Source of the DNA: Hyaloperonospora brassicae
Taxonomy: Eukaryota; Oomycota; Peronosporomycetes; Peronosporales; Peronosporaceae
Direction: 5' to 3'
Assembly: GCA_947650285.1 (NCBI GenBank)
Contig: CANTFL010000272.1
Span: forward strand, 394,609-458,608
DNA length: 64,000 nucleotides
The notes below the pieces were generated by a model that ran no database searches, was not told the origin of the DNA, and saw nothing but the letters and a program-made list of their open reading frames with translations. The position numbers and the translations under genes were made by a program. This document shows, one piece after another, positions 1 through 10,342 of the stretch (the first letter of the stretch is position 1; every line of letters starts with the position of its first letter).

Positions 1-1749
1 AGTTAACCAACTGTACCGCGATACCAGTTTATTCAATAGTCATTGCTTTGAGCATAATTTATCCCGTGCCATTATTTTTACTAACTTGTAACCGCCAGTG
101 TACTACACAGAACGTGACTGCTCGTGCTAAAATTCCTTCATGTACGTTTAACAATTTATACCCGAGCCCGATCGTGCCAGGCTTAATAATTTCACACCCT
201 ACTGCAACGTTATTAATTGGTGCTTAACGAGAACTAAATGTTCCAATCTTCACACTCTTAACGTCATGCGCCTTTGCTAAGAGCTAAAATCTGTATATCT
301 CTGGGACGAAAATAGAACATTCCATTCTTTTACGATAACTATACAGACCTTTTTTCTCAAATTTTGCCTCTTTTCATGACGCTTCGTGATGTAGCCAGTA
401 CCGTTACTCCGGTGACCGTGATATTATCTACTTAAGTCGTATAGATATCCAAGGTAGAAGGCCACGTGCGATGCCGTACTACTATCGGTTACCCCATCGA
501 TGCAGAGATGCTCGCCAACTGTAAACACTAAATTATTAGCCATGTCCCACTAACTTATTTGCCAGTCCCCTTGCATTTCCCCAGTCTAGTTAAGTGGATC
601 CCACATGACCCGCTTGCCCGACAATCAATTGTTCGGATTAGATCGTTTACCTCGCAGACTTTCCAGCAGCTAAACTTAAACTTCAAGCACTTACATTATC
701 CCGAAACGCTTTATGCTACAGACTTTATTTCTCGATTCTATCCCGCTATTTTCGAAGTACAGTATACAATACAAGCGAAATACTTTTTTCTTTTAATGAT
801 CGCAATGATGAGCTCATATCCCCCCAATGACCATTTACTAATAGTATTACGTGTCTTACGTAGCTTGAAGTATTACTTCGTGTGTGGATACCCAATACCA
901 GATCGTCAACCGCGTCGCAATGCTTTCCGATAGCCTAGTGACTATGTATCATCACTTCATAAGTTTGATTTTCATATTATTTTAGTTGTGAAGACGGTAT
1001 CCAATGTTTAACTCTCGATGCCTACCACATGTTTATAAAGCCCTCGTTGCAAAGAGGATGTAGAAGGTGTTATTCGGCCTGATGAATCGTAATCTGTAAT
1101 TTAAAATGATCTTAAACATGTTGTCTTCTTTGAGAACAGACAAATGACGATTTGAGCGGATGAGATGTCACATACGCTTGTCCTTCGAGATCGTCCGTGA
1201 GTGGATTATGCGAGACCGGACCATTCGCATACCATATATATCAGCTGATTTCATTGTAAACATCGTGAAATGAACAGGATTTATTCGATAGAGATATATC
1301 CTCAGCCAAGTCTTATGCTTTACTGGTGCGGCGCTCCCCCATTTTTAAGACACAATAGGGACAACAGCTCGAGCTCTTATTAAATTTGGTTGCAGGCGGT
1401 AGATAGGTACTTGGATCAGTACGTACAAATCTCTTCACGTATATCGTTCCTACGAAGAATCTATGGAGGGTTGACTGGTCGATGTTCAGGACTAACACGA
1501 CTACTAGGTCTGCTAGGTGCGTCGGATGAGCTGCGTTTGCGAAGACCTGCCGGTCGAGGCAATATTATGAGCATGCCGACACATCCGCTCAGACCCTAAG
1601 GCCATTCCAGTGTACACAACGACAATACCTTATGCGAAGCGAAGAGTGGTCGCAAATACATCACTCTTGAGTAAGATCAAGTTCAAGTTCATATATACGA
1701 TGGGACGCAGGCATCTCACACAATTAGCCGATATAATTCATGCCATTCG
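1..1749. other. Intergenic sequence, nothing recognised
   Basis: This is AT-rich sequence with no recognisable gene, RNA or mobile-element protein. The longest open frame (559-933, + strand, 124 codons) has no low-complexity, signal or domain feature I can name, and it sits in AT-rich sequence where such frames arise by chance. It is the left flank of element D. Confidence 0.5.
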
Positions 1750-2191
1750 TGTAACGCGGTAGGCCCGTTACATAAAATGGATACTAATGTATCGATTTTT
1801 TGGTATCATTTATTATGATAATATTCAATCAACATCACATGAGAAGAGGTGATGTTGGCGGAATTTTACCCCTCGAGGGTAATATTCTTGGGTGCTCCAC
1901 TTTGGTTGATGTACACGGTACTTAATTAGATGAACCACCAGTCGCTGCTGGACGCACACAATGTGGGTGGTGAGCAAGAAACCTACGTAGAAGATGGTAG
2001 TTTAGTATAGTTAGATCAAGATGAAAGACGATTTGGTAAGAAGCTTAATTATGTTAAATAACAGTTCTACTTTTTTCCCTTGGACAAATCTTTCGAGTTC
2101 TGCCTGATTTGCTGCGCTTCCTCGCCACGTTTACGTGACGTCGGGTGCACACAAACTTGTGTCGAACTGACACAACGCGTGCCCCGTTACA
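1750..2191 (+). repeat. Element D candidate 5' LTR
   Basis: The stretch begins TGTAACGCGG and ends CCCCGTTACA, giving complementary TGTAACG termini. Element C's LTR also starts TGTAACGGGG. The length (442 bp) is close to C's 476-bp LTR. Just downstream (2194-2211) lies TAGTAGTACTTAGTAGTC, which resembles C's primer-binding site TGGTAGCACTTGTAGTC. No second D LTR is visible, so the left edge is inferred from termini only. Confidence 0.5.
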
Positions 2192-2310
2192 CCTAGTAGT
2201 ACTTAGTAGTCCGTCCAGCGACCACAACCACGTCGTCCGATATGAACATGTTGGATGAAGTGAAACCCTTCATGACACACGTGAAGTCTTCACCATTTGA
2301 TTAACATCGA

Positions 2311-3409
2311 ATGGAGTGCTGTAGAACGTGTGAGCTCTGCCGTAGGCGAAACGCCGTTAGCGCCATGTTGGAGTCTCTTGACAGAGACCAACAACATGCC
2401 TCTATGACCAAGTTCATTCAAAATGAACATGTCTCCGAAAGAGATAAAGTAGCCTTGCTTCACAAGCAAGGCTCTCAACAGGCAGAGCAGTTGAGAGAAC
2501 TAGGTGCTCAACAGACAGAGATGTTGAGACAACAGCAGTGCAATACTGCTGTGGGCGGAACGACACACACGCGTCGTCCTGAAATCTTGAAGGTTTACAT
2601 CTGCTAGTACAGGGGAGTCACGGAAGAATCTCTGTTGTTATGGTTCGTCGAACTATATAGAGCCGTACGGGCACGTCGTATCGACGATGAGCAGATGAAA
2701 CTTACATTCGATCAACCCACTTGGCAGGACGTGCAAGACTTGGGCCTTAGTGCTAGAGATGAGCGACCCCTTCGCTTTCCAGTCGCTAAAAGCCTTCAAG
2801 AACAGGCCCAAAGAGACGTTTGAATCGCCACGGGCTGAGTTCGGGACTCGATCAGAGATCTTAAAACTAAATGGGGGTAAGCGTGATGTCCACGCTTACG
2901 CTCAGCATATACGACTCCTTGTGGGTAGTATAACTGCTAACTTAGTTCATGAGCACACGTTGATTACTGGGTTCATGCAAGGGCTCGCAGATGGGTCCAT
3001 CAGGAACTAACTGTTCCGATAAGTGTTGGACACGCTTGAACAAGCAATAGCAGCTGCGGAACAGAAATAATTTAGCATGCAGCAGGCTCATGCTAGCTCG
3101 ATCTCTTATCGTCCACCGAGACGACAAGATACTGGAGGTCTAGAACCGATGGACCTCTGTTATGACGAGAGCGAGAGACCTCGCTCTTTAAACAACAAAC
3201 GATTGCAGAAGCTCAAATGCTTTCAGAAGCTAGGACACTACGCCTATGAGTGTAGTGCCCCACACCCAGTATCAAACAGTACTGAGCAAAATGAACGACC
3301 ATTTGCCAGAAAGGTCAATGGGCTTAGGTCTAACGCTGGTGCGAAACCGCAACAGAGAAGCGTACCATCAAAAATGGTGGAGGTCAGAAGGGGCGGAGCG
3401 CTCTACTGA
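2311..3409 (+). pseudogene. gag: Element D gag (broken)
   Basis: Gag would form the virus-like particle and package element RNA. Three + strand frames carry successive parts. They are a glutamine/glutamate-rich start (SQQAEQLRELGAQQTEMLRQ), a capsid-like middle (HAYAQHIRLLVGSITAN at 2890-2940) and a nucleocapsid end after EPMDLCYDESERPRS. The zinc knuckle reads CFQKLGHYAYEC, so the C-X2-C-X4-H-X4-C motif has lost two residues including its second cysteine. Frameshifts near 2600, 2750 and 3010 break the chain. It is followed by the protease remnant, as in other gypsy elements. Confidence 0.8.
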
Positions 3410-3512
3410 TTCAGCAACCTCAAGAGAATTTGCAAATCTCTTGACGAAAGTTGCTATAGATACACAATCATTGTGTGTGTCTGCACCTGTTGATGAGATA
3501 TAACTCCTCATC

Positions 3513-3919
3513 TTGAAGTTGCAAGAGACAAAAGATTTGTCACTTGATGCTCTAGTAGACTGTGGGGCGTCGAGCAACTTTGCTCGTTGCCAGTCATTAG
3601 ATGTTCGTAAGCTAAGTTTGTTGAGCGCGACATTCCCCTCACGAGGATGACGGTGCGCCTTGCAACAGGCGCATCGATAACCGTAAAGAAACGTGTAGTG
3701 GAAATCCACCACACGTTAGAGAGCGAACAGTGCGATGACGACTTGATCGTGCTGGATCCGGATGCCAAATTTGATGTCATCCTGGGATTACCTTGGATCG
3801 TACGAGCCAAGGGTGAGCTGGCAGCATCGATCCGTGAAGATGCCTGCCACTTGTTCATCATATGGCCATCTGATGAACGTCATGGAGCGTCCACAAGCGT
3901 GTGTATGTACTGCGAGTGA
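3513..3919 (+). pseudogene. pro: Element D aspartic protease (broken)
   Basis: This is the retropepsin that would process Gag-Pol. The active-site loop appears as DALVDCGASSNF around 3547-3585, with D-C-G-A in place of the common D-S/T-G-A. A frame change near 3640 leads to VRLATGASITV and then DVILGLPWI (3771-3797), the usual hydrophobic ILG segment of this family. The two halves lie in different frames, so no single active enzyme is encoded. Confidence 0.8.
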
Positions 3920-4890
3920 GTGCGATGGTCTCACTTGCGGTACGGTCGCTAGCACGACTGCACAAGATCACAGTGTAGTTGATCACTACACTGTGGGGCA
4001 AGCTCCCGGCGACTGTACAAAAGTACAGGCGGCGCCGAAGGTCCACCACTCGAATAAGTCGAGTGGACCGGGACGTGGATGCACGCCTAGCGGGCGACAT
4101 TCTAGCAAGAGAAAACCGGTTGCCCACAAGAGGCAACACGGATATCCTAGGTCGACTGGAGGGTCGACCGTAGAGGATCGGTACCTGACTGTGGTTGCAC
4201 AGCCACAGTCAGAAGACGTCGAGGAAATAATCCCCCACGTGCTATAGGAAAGAATTCCTCATGGGGTACTTCGTGAGGTACTTGGTGAGGGATTAGGATA
4301 TCAGCAACTTAAGCGGAAGTGCCCTCAGAAGCCTGCGGAAATGAGTTTCTTAGGAAAAACCGAGACGTTGGACATCTTATTCAATGACGGATCAAGAGTA
4401 GGCGCTTATACGCCTATCTGATTGTGCATATGAAGTTAACGTCGGATATAACTCGATTGCCAACGCTCGAACCGAAACGATTCTTGCGTGATCTGCGTAG
4501 TGACAAGGTCACGCAGATATGCATACTCGTCACAGAGGATCAGTATGTGACCGGTATTTGGTCGGCAACAGTATTTACTGAAACGAACGAGTTCTCATCA
4601 GATCATCGATGGACGAAAGCATCCTTGACGAGAAGACTCGGATTGAAAGATGCATACGTCTCAATCCTGGATGTCAATTTAATCAAGATCCTTTGTATAA
4701 GGATTTAACTGAACTCATGGATCTATTCCCTGGACCCGTCCGTACCTTGCGAGTTGCCTAAGGACAAAGGCACATGACACGAGCTCGAGCTCAAAAGGAC
4801 TCTATGTACTGTGTCATGAATCAGTAACCACTGCCTCGTGAACGAGTACTAGCGATCGACAAGTTCTTTGCCGATCGCATTTAGCGGGCC
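3920..4890 (+). pseudogene. Element D protease-RT linker (decayed)
   Basis: This lies where gypsy elements carry the poorly conserved linker between protease and reverse transcriptase. Only short broken frames remain (3762-4247 and 4424-4708), and no domain motif can be named. It is assigned to D by position between its protease and RT remnants. Confidence 0.55.
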
Positions 4891-6240
4891 ATGAGATGGA
4901 ATCGACATCCTCTCACAGCTCTACGTCCTTTGTGTGCGAAAGGCCACAGGAGGATGGCGGATAGTGCACGCGTTCAACAAGTTGAATGCTGCGACGGACC
5001 GGCTCAGACACCAATACCGATGAAGGACGTGATCACCGATGGTATGTCAAAGAGTACCATCTTTTCGTCCATGGATCTGATGGATGGGTTCTATCAGATC
5101 CTCATGCGTGAACGGAACATACCGTACACAGCAGTTAGCACCCCCAGCGGTATGTTGTGGGAGTGGCTAGTGATTCCACAAGGGCTGAGCAATGCCCCTG
5201 CTACTTTCAACAGATGTGTATCAAATCTGTTGAGACCGGTGCGAGACTTCGCACCGAGTTACTTCGACGATGTTTTCGTCCATAGTCGGGCTATGGATGG
5301 AAAGACAGACGTTGAAGCTCACAGAACTCACGTTCGTCAAGTCCTTCAACTGATGCGCAAGCATAAGCTGTATGCCAACCTCAATATGTGTATATTCGCG
5401 GCTAGCGAAATACCGCTTCTTCGGTGTATCGTGGGTAAACACGGCGTACGCCCCGATCCCGAAAAGACCAAGGCTATCACCGACTGGCCAGTTCCAGCCG
5501 ATGTCAAGGGACTTCGTAAGTTACTTTGTCTAGCGGCGTACTTGCACAAGTAATCGCGCAACTACGCCGAGATGATTGTGCACCTTTCTTATTTACTCAA
5601 GAAAATGTGAAGTAGACATGGAACACTGAATATCAGCGTTACTGTGAAGGTAATAAGCAGATATTGATGCAATTACTCAATACTGGCGATTATAGATCAG
5701 GACAGACCATTCCATGTGGCTGTGACGACAGCGATTCTTTAATCGACTGTGCGTTAATGCAATTTGACAGATGGCGCAGAGCGTTTCATCTGCTATCAGT
5801 CGCGTCAGCTGCAAGCAGATGAGCGTAATTATCAGGGCATGACAAGGAACGCTTTGCCATATATTATGAACTGGCTAAGTTTCGAGTCTATCTCTTAGGA
5901 CATAGACCGTTTGTTGTCTATACGGACCATGCGTCACCACGCACGGCCGTAAACAGTCCCCACCTCTAGCAACGAAAGGCGAGGTTGCTGTCATTCTTCG
6001 CGCAGTACAACTTCTCTGTCGAGCATAAAATAGGAAGACTCAACGTCGTGGATGATGCACTTTTGCGCCGGCTCCAATTCAAGCCGGGCGAGCAGCCTAA
6101 TATTGAGGATAATCCCGCTGTTGCGACACTTAAAGCGAGTGTCCCGTCGTCCAAGTTACTGGACGACGTTGGAAAAGCCTACGCGGCAGACAAATATCTT
6201 CTGCGCTTTATGGATCGTCTGGAAAATCTAACTCGCGAAT
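4891..6240 (+). pseudogene. pol: Element D reverse transcriptase-RNase H (broken)
   Basis: The RT core is open from 4891 to 5553. It shows IFSSMDLMDGFYQIL, the WEWLVIPQGLSNAPATF primer-grip/template region and the catalytic YFDDVFVHS (about 5260-5286), with the two aspartates of the Y-x-D-D box intact. The RT C-terminus with LRKLLCLAAYLHK follows. After a stop at 5551 the RNase H appears in pieces, with VVYTDHASPRTAV near 5913-5950 and LLSFFAQYNFSVEHK at 5985-6030. Several nonsense and frameshift lesions separate RT from RNase H. Confidence 0.85.
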
Positions 6241-6299
6241 CGTTGAAGGATTTACCAGCTTTTGTACCAATCCTCATCGGACTGGATATACGACTCGCA

Positions 6300-7085
6300 A
6301 CGGATTGCTGTACTATACAGCCGTTGGCGGCGACACGCCTCGCGTCGTCAAGTCCGCTCAGAACGATTTGCGCTTGCGCATCATGCATGAGTGTCACGAT
6401 GCTCAACAGGTGGTCATCGTGGTAGAGAAAAGATCTTGCCTTACGATAAGTCGTATTTTTACTGGCCCCGTCAGTATCAATTTGTGCGCAAATACATTCG
6501 GGCTTGCGAGGTTTGTCAAAGGGTAAAGCCTAGCCCTTCATCCCGTGAACCCTGACAGCCTCTACCGGTCCCGGAAGAGTGCTGGACAGTCCGTTTTCAT
6601 GGACTTCGTCTTCGGTTTCCCCGAAGACCTGACAACAGTAATATGGTATTCTTGTGTTCGTTGACCGGTTCAGCAAGATGGTCCATCTTGCTGCTGTAAC
6701 CGAGTCAATCAAGGCTCAAGGTTGTGCTCGTGTCTTGATCGACACGATCTTTCGACTTCACGGGTTGCCCCATGAACTCGTATCCGACCGTGACCCTCCG
6801 TTCACGGCGGAATTTTCGCAATCCGTGCTCCGATCGCTCGGAACGCGTTTGAAGATGTCCACTTCTGACCATCCCGAAACAGATGGTCAGATGGAACGTG
6901 CGAACCGTGTCCTCGAAGAGATCCTTCGAGGATATGTCCACTCGTTTCCGAGTTGGATCGAATTTCTACCCATGGTGGAATTCGCCATCAATAAATCGAT
7001 GCATGCTTCAACCCACAACACACCGTTATTCGAGGATGGCGCACGTTATTCACGTCTGCCCACCCTCTTAGATTTTGACGCTTAA
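6300..7085 (+). pseudogene. int: Element D integrase core (broken)
   Basis: The zinc-binding N-terminus is recognisable in mixed frames from about 6370 to 6530 (MHECHDA, then CEVCQRVKPS). The DDE catalytic core is open from 6654 to 7085. It contains FVDRFSKMVHLAAV, the second aspartate in ELVSDRDPPF, and the glutamate context SDHPETDGQMERANRV. The first catalytic aspartate region, about 6590-6610, is frame-shifted. The product would insert element cDNA into the genome, but the gene is inactive. Confidence 0.85.
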
Positions 7086-7560
7086 ATTAGGGGGAGGGAA
7101 TTGCTCGAGCAAATAACGTTCTGGCTCTTGCTCATCACATGTCGGCGCAAATTTCGTCACGTATGATGCCTGTGTCGATCCGGTCGGCATCGAGGTATAA
7201 GATCACTTCAGCAATATAAATGACGCTACTATTGAGTCAAATGATGACGATACGGGTGTTTTCAGCATCGCCAACGACTCTTCTAGCGATGATGATGACA
7301 CCCTGGCTGATGAAGAAAAAGAGGAAAGGACTCTTTCTGCAGTTTGCTCAAGGCTAACTGAACACAAACAATGTAGCGTCAGCCGAATCATATCTGATGG
7401 CTCAAGAAGCAGTGATATTTTTCGTGCAGGACTCCATCGCTCACGTGCTGAACCGGCAGAAACGGAAGGCTGACAAGAAACAAAATAGCAAATGTTCTGT
7501 CATTTATTGAAGGTAATTTAGTCCTACTTCCTACGGTAAATCTACCGAAGCACGTAGTAA

Positions 7561-7965
7561 CTAACGTGGGCAGCAATTAACTACTGCCCAACTACATCGC
7601 CCCCTTTTGTGTGCTGCTCGGACAAAGCATCGCATATGCGATTGGTATGAAGCGAAGGATGCGAACGCATCCTGAGTTTTACGTGGAGCGTCTCCGTCCG
7701 TGCTTTCAGTCCGAAACCTCTTCCGACGGCGAAGAAAGCTCCCACGTTCAAGAACCTCCATCCGATTATTCGGCTCGCGCTCAAGGGGATCAGCTTGGTC
7801 GCGTAGTGAAAAGATCTCTTCACGTAATTGAGAGATCCCCCTGCGAGCTGTCGCCGGATCTTTAACGAGGTAACGGACATCCCGTTTGACCTGAAGCTGT
7901 GCGAAGGCGCAATCGGCACGATCCTTCGCCTGATCAGCCTCACCATATTTGCGGCGCTTCAGCAC
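7561..7965 (-). CDS. Antisense coiled-coil ORF of element D (134 aa)
   Basis: A 134-codon frame with an ATG start runs opposite to D's pol, across the integrase C-terminal linker. It encodes a charged helical protein (GISQLREEIFSLRDQADP, then RKRFRTEST), a likely coiled coil with a basic tail. The D' copy at the window's right end keeps the same frame open (63587-63913, + strand, 108 codons), although nucleotide identity there falls to roughly 75-80%. It occupies the same place as the antisense ORFs of elements B and C. Function is unknown. It could be only the fortunate complement of a conserved linker. Confidence 0.45.
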   Translation of the reverse strand: MLKRRKYGEADQAKDRADCAFAQLQVKRDVRYLVKDPATARRGISQLREEIFSLRDQADPLEREPNNRMEVLERGSFLRRRKRFRTESTDGDAPRKTQDAFASFASYQSHMRCFVRAAHKRGRCSWAVVNCCPR

Positions 7966-8320
7966 AAAATAATTTAGAATGTAGCTTATGTGCCTTTAAT
8001 GCTCCAAATTTTGGCGCGATTCAGAGGTTGCGCGATCTATCCCGTGTTGGTCTAGATGATTATTCAAACGGATTATAGGAAGTTTTATCCTCCACCACAT
8101 CTTTTAATGGACTTACACGGTAATCAACGCTTTCTTGTGGAACGTACCTGAAACCCCGTGACGATTCAGGATCAAGGAAGTCTTAACTCGTCCAGTGGCG
8201 GGTAAATCCATCCTCGTGGAACAGATGGGATCCCCGCTCTCAGCTAATGGTGGATACACCGGTCACGTCGAGAAGTTATACGAGACGCACCATTTGTCGT
8301 TGGAGGTCCATCTTCAAACG
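7590..8320 (+). pseudogene. Element D integrase C-terminus and chromodomain remnant
   Basis: The frame at 7640-7865 reads RMRTHPEFYVERLRPCFQSE, the conserved end of the gypsy integrase GPY/F region, followed by a charged linker ending ERSPCELSPDL. A weak chromodomain follows at about 8190-8310, with ILVEQMGSPLSAN in place of the usual LVxWxGY-P pattern and YETHHLSLE at its end. D' at the right end of the window has the same ending (63687-63905, minus). An antisense ORF overlaps this stretch. Confidence 0.6.
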
Positions 8321-8456
8321 AAAACTTGGCGCGGTCGTAAAGAAAGCGTTTAAGGAGCATGAATTTCGATTCCTTAAAACATCTTGGACGAAATGCGCCC
8401 CCTGTTATAGAGCTGAATACGGAGGAAGGCCTCCCTATAGACGCTAACAGAGTTTT

Positions 8457-9071
8457 TTACACATCTCTGACAGTTCTCTCCCTACGAGAGCAAGGTAAAT
8501 ATGCCTCTCGAGACATTCGGTGAAATATATTCTGAGCACCAGTTAGAGACTTCTGTTCTGACCTTTTACGAGCTGCAAGAAGTTCGACTGAAAAAGCGTT
8601 ACGGCCAACATATTCAATTTTGACGATAAAATCGTTCCACCCCTGCACCAACAAGACTTTGTCTCGGTTGCGGTTGCCGTGTTGACATCGATTTAAAAAG
8701 AAGGTATCGATGCAAAAATCATATTTAATGCAATATTCATTTGCACTAACAACAAGATCATGGATTCTTGGCGGATCGAGTGGTAATATTCGATATCTTC
8801 TAGCACTTTATCCATACCATTGCTTCCGATTGCATCAGGTAGATATCCATGGCTTGCTCTTGGAAGTCGATCGTAACGCGTACCGATCCTGCTCCTTTTG
8901 CTGTGCCGGCATAAATAACAGCACCACGATCGCCGAAATCAATGCGATTGATACGGCTACGATGACTACGAAAAGAGTCATCGACGTCATCACGACGACT
9001 GACGTCCTTATGATTCTCAATCACATCATATATTTGCGATTGCAAAAAGTGTAGAGGAAGAATAATAGAAA
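8457..9071 (-). pseudogene. Element D antisense open segments upstream of the 7561-7965 ORF
   Basis: Between D's chromodomain remnant and the A-left insertion the + strand is full of stops, but the minus strand has two open stretches. One is 8800-9071 (QIYDVIENHKDVSRRDD, later GSVRVTIDFQEQAMDIY) and the other is 8457-8654 (FIVKIEYVGRNAFSVELL). Both are also open in the right arm (62482-62718 and 62820-63095, + strand). They lie in different frames, so together with 7561-7965 they could be pieces of one broken antisense gene of about 500 codons. No family is recognised. Confidence 0.35.
9068..9071. other. Target-site duplication GAAA, left copy (element A-left)
   Basis: GAAA directly precedes the TGTGG terminus of A-left's 5' LTR. 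It recurs at 41045-41048, directly after the CCACCACA terminus of the 3' LTR. A 4-bp duplication is normal for Ty3/gypsy integration and shows that A-left kept both ends. Confidence 0.85.
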
Positions 9072-10286
9072 TGTGGATCGCGCAGATCGCATTAAGTGCG
9101 AGATTAAGTTGTTGGTGGAGCAATCTCGGAGATGGACCCGTTGTCACTTATGATGGGATCAAAAGACTGAGTGACTGAAAACGACTGTTGAAGTTATGCG
9201 GATAGATAAACCTAACGGTCAAGAAGAAGTATAGTCAAGGATCGATCATTGATCGATCGCGACCCGCGATTAAGGGCCTCGATCGCCAAGCTACAAGGAC
9301 CGAATCATTCGATAGGCTGGATGAGTGGATAGTAAAGATTATCAAGTATGCAAAATTTCAGAAGTAACGGCGATTCGACGGTGTATACCCGATCAAAGAC
9401 TAATGAGATTGATCACGATCCATCCTGGGTGTGCCCCGCATTATTGTGTGGACACATAATTTGTGTGAACCACATACCGCGATCCACTACCCGAGCTATT
9501 CACTACCCAAGCTATCCACCACGAAGCGATACATTACCGAGCTCTTCATACCCGATCGATACACTATGAAGTAATCCACTACCGAGCGATCGACTACGAA
9601 GCGATTCGCTACACGAGCGACCCACAATGTAGCATTCCGCGACCCGAAAAAAGTAAATTACATAGATAGGCGAAACGTAACAGTGAACTAGCAAACAGAT
9701 AGACTTACCCATAGGCTTCGGATATCGATGGTCGACACTAAACAGAACGGAGTTTGTAACGAAAGACACACGTCGACTTCTCCCGGGATGGATCTTCGGC
9801 CTTCCGTCGAATAGAGAATCGCCCACGTCTTTGCAAACTTCGCACTTGGATAATTTTGCCAGGCGGAGCGTCAATTCTCACCCCTCCTCAACTGCGATAG
9901 GACGCAGTAAACCTTACGGTTCGGATTCAAGATCGCGAGACGGCTCAAGCGGTCAGAAGGCTCGCGTATCAAGCATTACTCCTGGCAAAAGCGACTCTGG
10001 GAGAGCGCCCAAGTTACAGGCGATCGAGTGAAGAACTTCCACGCGATCCGCACCTACGCTTGACCGGGTGAAGCATTTCTACCGATCCTTACCTATCCCT
10101 AAAACGGTCAAGTTCTGTTTCAGCTCAAGTCCACCAAGAAGAGCGCAACCCGCCCAACTGACGGGTACACAAGGTAAGCAAGAAGACGCAGAGCACGGAA
10201 TCGGGGTACCTTGTCCGTTAGTCGGTCGTCCGGGAGCCAGGGGAGGGTCGAGTTCACAAGAGATTTGTGATCACCACTCCACCACA
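9072..10286 (+). repeat. Element A-left 5' LTR
   Basis: The 1215-bp LTR runs from TGTGGATCGCG to TCACCACTCCACCACA. It matches 61266-62481 on the minus strand almost perfectly and the 3' LTR at 39761-41044 more loosely. About 9479-9630 consists of degenerate units of about 15 bp resembling GCGATCCACTACCGA. The last 400 bp carry a block shared with the LTRs of element B (CTCCACTGGCGCCCGGACGA on the minus strand). Confidence 0.85.
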
Positions 10287-10287
10287 A

Positions 10288-10305
10288 TGGTGCGCGTGCC
10301 CGGAT
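10288..10305 (+). other. Primer-binding site of element A-left
   Basis: TGGTGCGCGTGCCCGGAT starts one base after the LTR. It is complementary to a tRNA 3' end with CCA and a 7-bp acceptor strand. Match to element B is exact for these 18 nt and then stops. Eighteen nucleotides is the canonical length set by the modified A58 of the primer tRNA. I could not name the tRNA. Confidence 0.8.
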
Positions 10306-10342
10306 ATTCTGGTGATTCAGGATTCACCGTGAGTCCCTGAGC

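Larger units (their letters stand above)
1750..9071 (+). mobile_element. Ty3/gypsy element D, 5' portion (decayed)
   Basis: Gag, protease, reverse transcriptase, RNase H, integrase and chromodomain remnants occur in this order on the + strand, which is the Ty3/gypsy arrangement. The wording of the gag (PMDLCYDESERPRS) and RT (MLWEWLVIPQGLSNAPATF) resembles gypsy families common in Phytophthora. Stops and frameshifts occur in every domain, so the copy is dead. The element is cut at 9071 by element A-left. Any remainder should resume at 41049, but I could not recognise a 3' LTR there. Confidence 0.85.

Noticed and set aside
559..933. 124-codon + strand frame near the window start
   Set aside because: No domain, signal or promoter feature. 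AT-rich chance frames of this size are expected in 64 kb.
3508..3861. Minus-strand frames over element D protease (also 3368-3712, 3858-4139)
   Set aside because: They are complements of the sense protease with no independent motif, and unlike the pol 3' end they are not seen in the other elements.
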